DNA of 64,000 nucleotides. Origin: JAQBDA01 sp963709875 (GTDB lineage Bacteria > Chloroflexota > Anaerolineae > Anaerolineales > UBA4823). Where the stretch lies: NCBI GenBank assembly GCA_963709875.1, contig CAVPYB010000014.1, positions 1 through 64,000 of the forward strand, written 5' to 3'. A program made the position numbers and the translations under genes. The first letter of the stretch is position 1; the number at the start of each line of letters is the position of its first letter. Positions 16,806 through 24,632 of this stretch are shown here, piece by piece. Under the pieces are notes generated by a model. The model searched no databases. It saw only the letters and a program-made list of their open reading frames with translations, and was not told where the DNA came from.

Positions 16806-16834
16806 GAATTGGGTTCACAGCCGCCGAAGCGTGA

Positions 16835-18283
16835 TCAGCCTTCCAGGGAGGCGATGATGCGCTCGAACTCGGTCGAGATCTTGGGGTCGAGCGGGTCGGG
16901 CTGGTGGGTCGCCAGGATCTGCTGAGCCTTGGCGCGCGCCCAATCCAGCGCCCCATCCCCTTGTTCTTCCCAGGCTTCGTACGGGCGGCGGTCCATGAAC
17001 TGCGGCATCCACAGGCTGCGCATGTGTTTGCGGGTGTGCTTTTCCTTGAGGAAATTGCCGCCTGGGCCGACGAAGTTGATCACCTCCAGCGCCAGGGTCT
17101 CGTCATCCACCAGGATGCCTTGCATCATATTGCGCACCAGGTCGAAGATCTCGCAGTCCATCAGCATCTGCTCGTAGGACCAGATGCGGCTGCCGTGCAG
17201 CATGCCCACCCCCAGCAGCATGTCGGACATGACGATGCAGGCCATGAAGGTGGACAGGCTGTTATCGATGCCCGCCTGCCAGTTGGGCGTCTTGGCACCG
17301 GTAGCGAAGGAGCCCATCGAGAGCGGGATATTGTAATAATCTGAGAGCACGTTGGTCGCCGCGCCGAACAGGAAGTCCTCCGGCCCTCCGCCGGTATAGG
17401 CCCCGGTGCGCAGGTCGGAGGCGGTCTGGGCGGCGGCGTAGAAAACCGGCGCGCCGGGTGAGGCGAGCTGGATCAACGCGGTGGCGCTGACCACTTCGGC
17501 GTTGCCGACCGCCAGCGTGCCCGCCAGCGTCGCCGGACCGGTGGTCAGGCAGGAAGACATGGTCATGAAACCCACCGGCAGCCCGGCTTCGGCGGCAACC
17601 AGGGCAGCTTCGACGCTGCCGCCGTCCTGGCCCAGCGGCGGCGCGGTGCACTGCATGATCGAGAGCACCGGGCGCTGGCGCAGCGCCTCGCGCCCCCCGG
17701 CGACCAGGGCCGCCATCTCGACCGCCGCGTGCGCCTCCTCCTCGGAATAGATGCTCTCGGTCTGCACGTGCTTGGTGGAGTTCTCCCAGATGGCTTGCAG
17801 CTCGTGCAGGCCGCGCGTCTCCGGCGGGCGGTCCTGGGCCGAGAGCGCCACCCAATGGAAGCCGACCTCTTCGGTATAATCCGCCACGCGGGCGATCTCG
17901 ACCACATCCTGCAAGCCGGAGCGGCGCTTCTCGCCGCTGTGCAGGTCGATCACTTCCACCCCGCAGCCGTCCGTGCCCACGAAAACGTGGTTTCCGTCCA
18001 GGGGCAGGTCCTGGGAGGCATCCCGGGCGGCCAGTGTGTACGCCGGCGGGGCCTGCTTGAGCGCCTCTTCGATCAGCTTACCCGGCGCTTTGACGATCAT
18101 CGTGTCCCAGTCCACAGTGGCACCGTGAGCTTCCCAGATGCGCAGCGCTTTCTCGGAGGGGAAGCGCACGCCGGTGCGCTCGATGATCGCCAGTGTGGCG
18201 GTGTGCAGGTTGAGGATGTCTTGCGAACTGAGGATATCCAACTTAAGACGCGGGTTGGTGATGGTCTTGATTTTCCTGGGCAT
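16835..18283 (-). CDS. MttB-like corrinoid methyltransferase (non-pyrrolysine), paralogue 1
   Basis: 482 aa, start ATG preceded by AAGGAAAATGCT. MttB-superfamily marks are DGNHVFVGTDGCGVEVIDL, VLSIMQCTAPPLGQDGGSVE, VGFMTMSSCLTTGPATLAGT and NFVGPGGNFLKEKHTRKHMR (the last is typical of the C-terminal part). No TAG codon is in frame. It should be a cytoplasmic TIM-barrel enzyme moving a methyl group from a quaternary amine to a cob(I)alamin protein. It lies upstream of the second paralogue in the same direction, with a palindromic repeat between, so they may or may not share a transcript. Confidence 0.88.
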   Translation of the reverse strand: MPRKIKTITNPRLKLDILSSQDILNLHTATLAIIERTGVRFPSEKALRIWEAHGATVDWDTMIVKAPGKLIEEALKQAPPAYTLAARDASQDLPLDGNHVFVGTDGCGVEVIDLHSGEKRRSGLQDVVEIARVADYTEEVGFHWVALSAQDRPPETRGLHELQAIWENSTKHVQTESIYSEEEAHAAVEMAALVAGGREALRQRPVLSIMQCTAPPLGQDGGSVEAALVAAEAGLPVGFMTMSSCLTTGPATLAGTLAVGNAEVVSATALIQLASPGAPVFYAAAQTASDLRTGAYTGGGPEDFLFGAATNVLSDYYNIPLSMGSFATGAKTPNWQAGIDNSLSTFMACIVMSDMLLGVGMLHGSRIWSYEQMLMDCEIFDLVRNMMQGILVDDETLALEVINFVGPGGNFLKEKHTRKHMRSLWMPQFMDRRPYEAWEEQGDGALDWARAKAQQILATHQPDPLDPKISTEFERIIASLEG

Positions 18284-18316
18284 AGCATTTTCCTTGAAAG
18301 GGTTAATCGTATTTTA

Positions 18317-18388
18317 GAACCGCGAAGAAACGAAGGGCACAAAGAGATTTTTATTAATACCTTTGCCTTCTTGGCTTCTTGGCGGTTC
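18317..18388. repeat. palindromic dispersed repeat, GAACCGC..GCGGTTC family
   Basis: GAACCGCGAAGAAACGAAGG faces CCTTCTTGGCTTCTTGGCGGTTC; the arms are complementary with a few mismatches. It lies upstream of MttB paralogue 1. Confidence 0.6.
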
Positions 18389-18454
18389 CAGATACTATGA
18401 TTTTATCCCGAAAGTCGCGTTTGTTGAACTGCGTGGGCGTGGGAAGTGAAGAAT

Positions 18455-18504
18455 GGCAGGCGGAATCCTGCCATTAATAACCTTCCCGGAAGCTCCAGGA
18501 AGGT
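18455..18504 (-). terminator. double hairpin, probable terminator of the cohesin gene
   Basis: On the minus strand ACCTTCC (18504-18498) pairs with GGAAGGT (18486-18480), followed by TATTAAT. A second stem GGCAGG/CCTGCC (18455-18472) follows. It sits just past the stop of the cohesin-domain gene. Confidence 0.5.
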
Positions 18505-18509
18505 AAAGG

Positions 18510-20480
18510 TTAAGGCAAAAGCAGCTCGCGCAGCAGCGCCGGCAGGTAAGACAGGCTGCGGCAGGGAGCGATGCACACCAGCCCGCCATAGGCAGGGATG
18601 GAGATCGTCTCCCCTGACGGGGTCTCGAAGACCTGGATAACCACGCTCAGGGGCGCAGCCACTCCCTCGGGACCGACCGCCCGGAAGCCCAGCTCTGCCA
18701 GCAGTGCATTGCCGCTGACGCCGCTGAGCGAGCCGAGCCCGAACCTGAGGATGTCGGGGTTGACCCCGTCCTGCTCGTGTGTGGGGTCGCAGTTCTGGCT
18801 GTCGAAAACGCCCTGCGGGTCCGGCTGGCAGGAGACCGCTTGCAGCAGCGCCGGGTCGTAGTGCACATCGATGCTGGCGACGCCCAGCCCCGGAGGCTGC
18901 AGGTGGCTCAGCCCGACCGGGATGCTGATCGTGGTGCTGGGCGGGGCGATGCCGCTGCCCGTCCACACGAAGGGCGCCGGAGTGGGTGTGGGGATCGGAG
19001 TGACTGTTGGGGTTGGCACCGGGGTCGGGTCGGGATAGTCCAGGCTCAGGAAGAGCATGGCGCTGAAAGCCACCGTGCGCGAGTAGCTTTCCTCACCGGT
19101 GAGGTCGGTCAGCTTCACCTGCGCCCCGCTGCCCTTGGAGAACTCGTAGGTGCCCAGGTCGAGCCACATATTCGCCAGCGGACCCTGGTTCCGGCTGACC
19201 GTCTTCGTCCCGTTGTCGTGCTGGATGGTGTATCTGGCGTCCCCGGTGTCGCGGGCGATCTCCTTGGAAGGGCACAGCCAGTCGATCGGTGGGTGGTCGG
19301 GCACGAAAGCCAGCACCTTATATTCTCCCGACGAGGGAAAGTTTGGCTTCCATTCTGCCCAATTGGTGGAGAGGGAGGCGTCATTAACATTCAGCGTCAG
19401 GTAAGCGTGATCATCATAGCCGCTGATGCGGTGCCAGGCGGTGACGCACATATCCCCGGTGTAAGGAGGGGTCAACGTGGAAGGCGATTTCAGCAGCACG
19501 TACTTCGACTGGATATCGTCCCAGCCGTCCGTCCACAGGAATGTCACATCGATCCAGTCATTCACCCCCGGATTGAGGCCGATGTCGATGCTCACGTCCC
19601 GGTTGAGGTCGATGCCGAAGGGAGCGGTCACCGTGCGCCCGAACTGATCCTCACCGTCATTGTAGTTGTCGAAGTACGCTGCCTGGGCTTCCGGCATGCC
19701 AACCGGCAGGTCAGGGAATAGGCGTCGCGGCTGCGGGTCGTCTACTCCCGACCAGTAGTTGTCATCCACGTTCCACGGTCCTGAGTCGCCCACCTTGGCC
19801 GTGGTGCTGGCCTTGTAGCTCAGACGCACCGAGTAGTTCTGCCCGGTGGCGTAGCCACTGTCGTCGCACAGGTGATTGCCGCCGTTGGCGATCTTCAGGC
19901 AGCCATCCGGCAGGGCGACAATGTATGATGTGGCGTCGAAGCGCGTGGCGTAGATCGAGTACGTACGCCCCCCGGCGGTGCTCTCCATCGAAGCCGTGCC
20001 GTGCAGCTCCTGCTCCACGGACCAGCGCCGCTCGATCCAATCCACCAGGCGGGTATAGGTGGCTGCACCCAACTCACGCTTGAGCTGCGCCTGGGAGGCT
20101 GCCAGGATTTCCAGCACGCGCAGGTTGTAACCGCTCGCGGCGATCTGCGCACGCTTCTCCGGCAGGGATAGATCACTATCCTGGATGATGGGCAGGCTGG
20201 AAGCCTCCAGCCTGCGCAGGTCAGCGGCTTCTTGCTGCGCTGTCCGGCGGATGGCGGCGAACTCATCCTCGGAGATGCTCAATTCATCTTGCATTGCCTC
20301 CGCCAGGCTGCCCGTCAGGGCGAAATAGGAAAAGACGGGCTTGCTGCCCCAGATGGGTGCATGGCTGGATGCCTGGGAGGAATGGGCAGGAGAATTAATG
20401 AGAGTCTGGGAGACAATAAACGCCAGCAGCAAGGCGGAGATAAGCCATTTAATGCCGCGCAGGGATTTGTAGCTGTCCAT
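18510..20480 (-). CDS. secreted multidomain protein with C-terminal cohesin domain
   Basis: 656 aa. An N-terminal signal or anchor (WLISALLLAFIVSQTLI) is followed by a helical region (about 60-150) and an unassigned beta-rich region (about 150-480). A threonine/proline linker (PTPVPTPTVTPIPTPTPAPF, near 490-510) leads to a cohesin-type domain. That domain shows ISIPVGLSHLQPPGLGVASI, DVHYDPALLQAVSC and then LAELGFRAVGPEG. The end reads RSLSYLPALLRELLLP, the C-terminal YLP-type signature of secreted proteins here. No dockerin or enzyme module is seen. It is probably an extracellular binding or surface protein. Confidence 0.7.
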   Translation of the reverse strand: MDSYKSLRGIKWLISALLLAFIVSQTLINSPAHSSQASSHAPIWGSKPVFSYFALTGSLAEAMQDELSISEDEFAAIRRTAQQEAADLRRLEASSLPIIQDSDLSLPEKRAQIAASGYNLRVLEILAASQAQLKRELGAATYTRLVDWIERRWSVEQELHGTASMESTAGGRTYSIYATRFDATSYIVALPDGCLKIANGGNHLCDDSGYATGQNYSVRLSYKASTTAKVGDSGPWNVDDNYWSGVDDPQPRRLFPDLPVGMPEAQAAYFDNYNDGEDQFGRTVTAPFGIDLNRDVSIDIGLNPGVNDWIDVTFLWTDGWDDIQSKYVLLKSPSTLTPPYTGDMCVTAWHRISGYDDHAYLTLNVNDASLSTNWAEWKPNFPSSGEYKVLAFVPDHPPIDWLCPSKEIARDTGDARYTIQHDNGTKTVSRNQGPLANMWLDLGTYEFSKGSGAQVKLTDLTGEESYSRTVAFSAMLFLSLDYPDPTPVPTPTVTPIPTPTPAPFVWTGSGIAPPSTTISIPVGLSHLQPPGLGVASIDVHYDPALLQAVSCQPDPQGVFDSQNCDPTHEQDGVNPDILRFGLGSLSGVSGNALLAELGFRAVGPEGVAAPLSVVIQVFETPSGETISIPAYGGLVCIAPCRSLSYLPALLRELLLP

Positions 20481-20568
20481 GGCTTTTTATACCATGTAAC
20501 CATCCTGGCTTCGTTTAAGACATCTTAATCCCCGCGTAAGCAAACCAGCCCCTCCTAGGTAACTTCCT

Positions 20569-20681
20569 GTCACTGCGAGCCGTTCTTTGGCGAAGCAGTC
20601 TCGCTCTGATCACCGCCCCAACCAAGAGATGGCTTCGTCGCTGCGTTCCAAAGAGCGGAACGTGCGCTCCTCGCCATGACG
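20569..20681. repeat. dispersed CGTCATTGCGA-type repeat, second copy (inverted)
   Basis: The reverse strand reads CGTCATGGCGAGGAGCGCAC, then GCAGCGACGAAGCCATCTC and GCGAGACTGCTTCGCC. It is of the same wording as 3196-3395. The gene-free interval 20481-20814 holds this repeat and the terminator at 20742. Confidence 0.6.
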
Positions 20682-20741
20682 CGTTTATTTCCGGAAGAAA
20701 TTTGCCAAGCGCTGTGGAGATACTCAGAATGTAATATTAAT

Positions 20742-20772
20742 GACCCCAAAGGTGTCCAGAACCTTTGGGGTC
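20742..20772 (-). terminator. Rho-independent terminator (bidirectional stem)
   Basis: GACCCCAAAGGT (20742-20753) is perfectly complementary to ACCTTTGGGGTC (20761-20772) around a 7-nt loop. ATTAATATT follows on the minus strand and TATTTGTCTTT on the plus strand. It ends the DUF6174 lipoprotein transcript. Confidence 0.75.
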
Positions 20773-20814
20773 TATTTGTCTTTGTTGAATCCTTAACAGA
20801 CACTCAGTTCTGTG

Positions 20815-21261
20815 TCATGGTAGTGGTTCAAAGCCCGAGATTGTGATGTACAGCTCATCATCCACGGCGAGCTCGATGAAGTCAATACTAATATCGCTGG
20901 GGAAGCCGTAGGTAGAGTCATATGCAACGCTGAGCTTGTCGGCATCCTGCACGGAATCAGAGCCCAGCTCCGAAAAGAGGCCGTATATAGTGGCGTATTT
21001 CAAGATGAAATCGCTCATCGGGTCGGTGGTTGGGTAGTCATCTCCATTGACGTCGGTAATCGATACCACCTCACCATCCTGTACTTCCACGGTCATCGGC
21101 ATCAAACCACTGACAGGGCAGAAACAGCCCACACCCAGTTGGTAGCGGTAGTGTGTGATATTCGCAGCCTCCCATTTTGCCTGGTTGCGGTCGAGCTCGG
21201 TGCTGCCAGGCGAGCAGGCGGATAGGATCAGTGCCAGTATTAATAAGGTTATCTTCTTCAT
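20815..21261 (-). CDS. DUF6174-type lipoprotein
   Basis: 148 aa. The lipobox LILSAC lies near residue 16. The body fits DUF6174: KWEAANITHYRYQLGVGCFC, then MPMTVEVQDGEVVSITDVNG and FSELGSDSVQDADKLSVAYD. Such proteins are small exported lipoproteins of unknown role. The ATG has AAAAGGAGACGAA just upstream. It is a single gene bounded by a strong terminator. Confidence 0.75.
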   Translation of the reverse strand: MKKITLLILALILSACSPGSTELDRNQAKWEAANITHYRYQLGVGCFCPVSGLMPMTVEVQDGEVVSITDVNGDDYPTTDPMSDFILKYATIYGLFSELGSDSVQDADKLSVAYDSTYGFPSDISIDFIELAVDDELYITISGFEPLP

Positions 21262-21315
21262 TTCGTCTCCTTTTACAAGATGACGATGAAGATGTATAAA
21301 TAGTTCCTGAATGAG

Positions 21316-21342
21316 ATCACTCCCCAGTCTGTTTGGAGTGAT
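21316..21342 (-). repeat. small hairpin downstream of the HAD operon
   Basis: ATCACTCC (21316-21323) pairs with GGAGTGAT (21335-21342). No T tract is visible on the minus strand, so a terminator role is only possible. Confidence 0.35.
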
Positions 21343-21395
21343 TTGATCCTGGCTCGAGTCAAGTATATGCTGGTATATAGATATGCAAAGAAGGC

Positions 21396-22061
21396 TTAAC
21401 CCGCCGAAACCACCTCCAACAGTGCATCCAGCGGCAGTTCTGCCAGCGAATCCAGGTGCAGGTCGGCGCCCTCCAGAGGCAAACGGCGGGTGATAGCATT
21501 AGGCACCGCCACAGTGAAGATGCCCGCAGCATTGGCGGCCTGGATGCCGTTGGGTGAATCCTCAAACACCAAAGCCTCATAGGGCTCGACGCCTAAACAG
21601 TCCAGTACTTCCCGGTAGAGCGCCGGGTCGGGCTTGGAGCGCGGCACGTCGTCACGCCCCATCAGGCAGTCGAAATAATCCAGCAAGCCCAAACGGGTGA
21701 GATGCCCGCCGATCCAACTACAGGATGAGCTGGAGGCCATACCGATCTTCAGCCCCAAACGTACACCGCCTCGCAGGTAATCCAGCACGCCGGGCAGCGG
21801 CTGCAAGGCCGCGATCAGCTCGGCCTCGCGCTGGCGCTGCTTTCGGCGCAGTGTGCTGCGATCCAGCACCCGCCCGAGCAGCGCTTCAAGGTCGGCGTAC
21901 GGGTCATAATCGCTGTCCGTCGTGCCCACGCCCTGTGCCCAGCGCTCCGGGAACAGCTCATGCCCATAGGAATGGTACATCTCCTGGTAGGACTGGAAGA
22001 CGGCAAATTCTGTGTCGATGATCAGACCATCGAAATCGAATATCAATGCCCGGATGGTCAA
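21396..22061 (-). CDS. HAD-IA hydrolase, beta-phosphoglucomutase/phosphatase-like
   Basis: 221 aa from TTG 22061. Motif I is LIFDFDGLIIDTE (nucleophile Asp near residue 9). Motif II is ASSSSCSWIGGHL, motif III RSKPDPALY and motif IV LVFEDSPNGIQAA. The cap is of the alpha-helical type, as in pgmB-like sugar phosphatases and mutases. The TTG is chosen because GGAGG lies 5 nt upstream and it overlaps the stop of the membrane-protein gene as TTGA. Translational coupling is therefore likely. The substrate is unknown. Last gene of a three-gene operon. Confidence 0.82.
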   Translation of the reverse strand: MTIRALIFDFDGLIIDTEFAVFQSYQEMYHSYGHELFPERWAQGVGTTDSDYDPYADLEALLGRVLDRSTLRRKQRQREAELIAALQPLPGVLDYLRGGVRLGLKIGMASSSSCSWIGGHLTRLGLLDYFDCLMGRDDVPRSKPDPALYREVLDCLGVEPYEALVFEDSPNGIQAANAAGIFTVAVPNAITRRLPLEGADLHLDSLAELPLDALLEVVSAG

Positions 22062-22576
22062 GCCCGCCTCCGGCGGAACAATGGCTGCACCAAGATCCAC
22101 AAGCCGAGCAATATTAACAAGACTGGCCAGTAGCTGCCCAGCAGGTTCAGCCCGCCCAGGAACGACCCGAAGATAACGAACATCACCGCGCTGATCACGA
22201 TTAGGTTGATTCCGTCGCGTATCGATTTCGATCGATTATCTCCCAGCAGACCGGCCAGGATGGCGCCCACCCCGGCGAACCCGGGGATCAGCGTCCAGGC
22301 GTAAGCCCAGCTTGCCCAGTTGCCGGTGGCGTTCTGGTAGTACAGCAGCAGACCGATGCCGCCCACGATGCAAGCCGGCACCGCCATCCCAGGCTCCGCG
22401 GCCAGCAAACCGAAGATCAGCAGGAGCACCCCGGCTGCGATCACGAACAGCGGCCAGGAGAACTCGATATCGATCAAAGCGTCCAGGCCGGGGACGATCT
22501 GAAGTGCCAGCAGCCACCCGCCCAGCAGCACCAGGATGATCCCGCCGATTAAGCCTGACCTACGTCTTCTATTCAT
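22058..22576 (-). CDS. membrane protein with LiaF/DUF5668-like transmembrane region
   Basis: 172 aa with five or six hydrophobic helices, starting MNRRRRSGLIGGIILVLLGG and ending LGLWILVQPLFRRRR. The pattern RSGLIGGIILVLLGGWLLAL then FSWPLFVIAAGVLLLIFGLL is that of the LiaI-LiaF-like / DUF5668 membrane domain. Its start overlaps the end of the DUF3052 gene by 8 nt. No catalytic residues are evident. Confidence 0.7.
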   Translation of the reverse strand: MNRRRRSGLIGGIILVLLGGWLLALQIVPGLDALIDIEFSWPLFVIAAGVLLLIFGLLAAEPGMAVPACIVGGIGLLLYYQNATGNWASWAYAWTLIPGFAGVGAILAGLLGDNRSKSIRDGINLIVISAVMFVIFGSFLGGLNLLGSYWPVLLILLGLWILVQPLFRRRRA

Positions 22577-23024
22577 GTCTTTTTCTCCTCACTCTCTTAT
22601 CTTTGCGGATCACGAAGCGGGTGCCGTAATCCTGTTCGTCGATCGAGGCGACCTTGTTATCCACCAGGTCTGTCTGCAGCCCCGCGGCCTGCATCTCATC
22701 CCAGGAGTAATCGACCCCCCGCCCGGGCGCGTATTTCTTCTTTGGCATGATCACCCAGATTGCGCCGTTCGGATGAATGCGCCTCTCAAGCATACTGAAA
22801 AGCGTGACCAGATCGGCCAGCTGATGGGGCCATGTGAAGATCAAGTCATAATCCACCTGTTCAAAGCTCTCCGACAGGTCTGCGATGCTCTGACAGGTAG
22901 AGCGTACAGCAGCTGCTGATTCGGCGGCTGCAGATCCTGCGCCGGTTTCCAGCAGGCAGACTCGCAGACCCGGTTTGATGCCCAGCTTCTTTGCCAATTC
23001 GCTCATCTCTACAAATTCCATCAC
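22569..23024 (-). CDS. DUF3052-family protein
   Basis: 151 aa, soluble. MSELAKKLGIKPGLRVCLLE at the start, VDYDLIFTWPHQLADLVTLF in the middle and GAIWVIMPKKKYAPGRGVDY later match DUF3052. That is a Rossmann-like family of unknown role. The ATG at 23024 or the ATG seven codons in (MSELAKK) could be the start. First gene of the operon with the membrane protein and the HAD hydrolase. Confidence 0.78.
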   Translation of the reverse strand: MMEFVEMSELAKKLGIKPGLRVCLLETGAGSAAAESAAAVRSTCQSIADLSESFEQVDYDLIFTWPHQLADLVTLFSMLERRIHPNGAIWVIMPKKKYAPGRGVDYSWDEMQAAGLQTDLVDNKVASIDEQDYGTRFVIRKDKRVRRKRHE

Positions 23025-23111
23025 CCCTGATTATAGCAGGCGATCCCGGATAGTTCATCGCCGTAGTTGACTCGCCTCTCGCGAGTGCAGGGCGGTATAA
23101 TCGTGTTTATT

Positions 23112-23180
23112 AGAGAGCAGAGAGCAGAGAGCAGAGAGCAGAGAGCAGAGAGCAGAGAGCAGAGAGCAGAGAGCAGAGAG
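23112..23180. repeat. tandem 7-bp repeat (AGAGAGC), about ten copies
   Basis: The unit AGAGAGC is repeated almost perfectly for 69 bp and ends right before the macro-domain gene, whose ATG at 23195 is 15 bp on. CT-rich stretches of similar wording occur at 13470-13510 and 34756-34795. Confidence 0.9.
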
Positions 23181-23194
23181 TGGTCGAGGTTCGG

Positions 23195-23791
23195 ATGAAT
23201 CAGGTGCTGGAAGCACACAGGTTTCCCTCGGGGCAGGTCTTGCAGCTCGTGCAGGGTGACCTGACTCAGGAGCGGGTGGATGCGATCGTCAACGCCGCCA
23301 ACACCCAGCTCCAGCACGGCGGCGGCGTAGCCGGGGTAATCGTGCGTCGGGGTGGAGCAGAGATCCAGGCCGAGAGCAATGCCTGGGTGCTCGCGCATGG
23401 TCCGGTGGGGCACGCGGAGCCGGCTTACACCACCGCCGGAGGGCTGCCGTGCAGGTATGTGATCCATGCCGTCGGTCCGGTATGGGGGTCGGGGGATGAG
23501 GATGCCAGGCTGGAGGCTGCCGTGCGCGGCTCGCTGCGCCTGGCGGACCGATTGGGGGTGGCATCCATCGCCTTCCCGGCCATCTCCACCGGCATCTACG
23601 GCTTTCCCAAGCAGCGCGCCGCGGGAGTGATCTTCGGCGCAATCCTGAGCTATTTTACAGAGAATCCAGCTTCTGGGCTTACACAAGTCCGCATGACCCT
23701 GTTCGATATGCCCAGTGTCGAGGCTTTCCGGACGGTTTGGGAGAAGATGGAGCTAGTCAATAAGGATACGAGTGATAGGGAATTGGGGTAA
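23195..23791 (+). CDS. macro domain protein (ADP-ribose binding/processing)
   Basis: 198 aa from ATG 23195 (GAGG 7 nt upstream); the GTG at 23180 is inside the tandem repeat. Macro-domain motifs are VQGDLTQERVDAIVNAANTQ, QHGGGVAGVIVRRGG and FPAISTGIYGFPKQRAAGV. The NAANT / GGGVAG / STGIYG set forms the ADP-ribose pocket, as in MacroD-type hydrolases that remove ADP-ribose from proteins or deacetylate O-acetyl-ADP-ribose. It is cytoplasmic. The substrate is not resolvable. Confidence 0.9.
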   Translation: MNQVLEAHRFPSGQVLQLVQGDLTQERVDAIVNAANTQLQHGGGVAGVIVRRGGAEIQAESNAWVLAHGPVGHAEPAYTTAGGLPCRYVIHAVGPVWGSGDEDARLEAAVRGSLRLADRLGVASIAFPAISTGIYGFPKQRAAGVIFGAILSYFTENPASGLTQVRMTLFDMPSVEAFRTVWEKMELVNKDTSDRELG

Positions 23792-23842
23792 GGTTATCAT
23801 CTCCCGAATTCCTTGTTATCTGATTCTTAATTACCTGTCGCC

Positions 23843-24628
23843 ATGATCATATCCGACCGCAACCCAACGATCCAGTGGATCCGACGGCTGAACGCCCGCT
23901 CCCGGGAGCGGCGTGAGGCGGGTGCGTTCGTCGTGGAAGGCGTGCGCCTGGTCGAGGAGGCGCTTCTGGCCAGTTGGCCCACACGGCTGGTCTTGCACAC
24001 CGCCGGCCTCGACCCGCGCGGCCAGGCTGTGATGGAGGGCTTCGCCGCGCGTGGAGTCCCGGTGGAGGCTGTTTCCGATCAGGTAATGCGCCACGCCAGC
24101 GATACGCAGACCCCGCAGGGATTGCTGGCGGTGTTGGAGATGCAGCCTCTCCCGCTGCCCGAGAAACCGGGCTTCATCTTCATCCCGGATGGGGTGCGCG
24201 ATCCCGGCAACCTGGGCAGCATGCTGCGCAGCGCGGCTGCCGCGGGGGTCGATCTGGTTTACCTGCCGGAAGGGACGGTGGACGTTTTCTCCCCCAAGGT
24301 GGTGCGGGCTGGGATGGGAGCCCATTTCCGCCTGCCGCTTTTTAACGGCAGCTGGGGGGAGATTAGCGAGATGCTGGAAAGGAGCGCGACAGCGGTCTTC
24401 CTGGCAGCCGCCGGGCAGGGTATACCTTACACCCAGGTCGACTTCCGCACCCCACTGGCGCTGGTTGTCGGCGGCGAGGCAGCCGGGGCGGGGGAGCAGG
24501 CGTTGGCAATAGCCCACCAGCAGGTACACATCCCCATGCCGGGCGGCGTCGAGTCGCTCAACGCAGCGGCTGCCGCAGCCGTGCTGATGTTCGAGGTGGT
24601 GAGGAAACGCAGCGCTCACCAGGAGTAG
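23843..24628 (+). CDS. TrmH/SpoU-family RNA 2'-O-methyltransferase
   Basis: 261 aa. The N-terminal substrate-binding domain (VEGVRLVEEALLA) precedes the SPOUT knot. Motif 1 is PDGVRDPGNLGSMLRSA, motif 2 LALVVGGEAAG and motif 3 IPMPGGVESLNAAAAAA. It methylates a ribose 2'-OH in rRNA or tRNA using SAM; this two-domain layout is usual for 23S rRNA enzymes of the RlmB/TsnR type. The ATG at 23843 gives the canonical start. It is followed 4 bp later by a lipoprotein gene. Confidence 0.88.
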   Translation: MIISDRNPTIQWIRRLNARSRERREAGAFVVEGVRLVEEALLASWPTRLVLHTAGLDPRGQAVMEGFAARGVPVEAVSDQVMRHASDTQTPQGLLAVLEMQPLPLPEKPGFIFIPDGVRDPGNLGSMLRSAAAAGVDLVYLPEGTVDVFSPKVVRAGMGAHFRLPLFNGSWGEISEMLERSATAVFLAAAGQGIPYTQVDFRTPLALVVGGEAAGAGEQALAIAHQQVHIPMPGGVESLNAAAAAAVLMFEVVRKRSAHQE

Positions 24629-24632
24629 ACCC

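Noticed and set aside
19500..19721. Plus-strand frame over the cohesin gene (18777-19721)
   Set aside because: Antisense shadow; the minus-strand protein has a signal peptide, linker and recognisable domain.
20570..20803. 77-residue minus-strand frame before the cohesin gene
   Set aside because: It lies in the CGTCATTGCGA-type repeat and the terminator stem, and has no start signal.
23112..23180. Possible CRISPR array
   Set aside because: The unit is 7 bp with no spacers; it is a simple tandem repeat.
23021..23686. 221-residue minus-strand frame with LLSALCS repeats
   Set aside because: It runs through the AGAGAGC tandem array and the antisense of the macro-domain gene.
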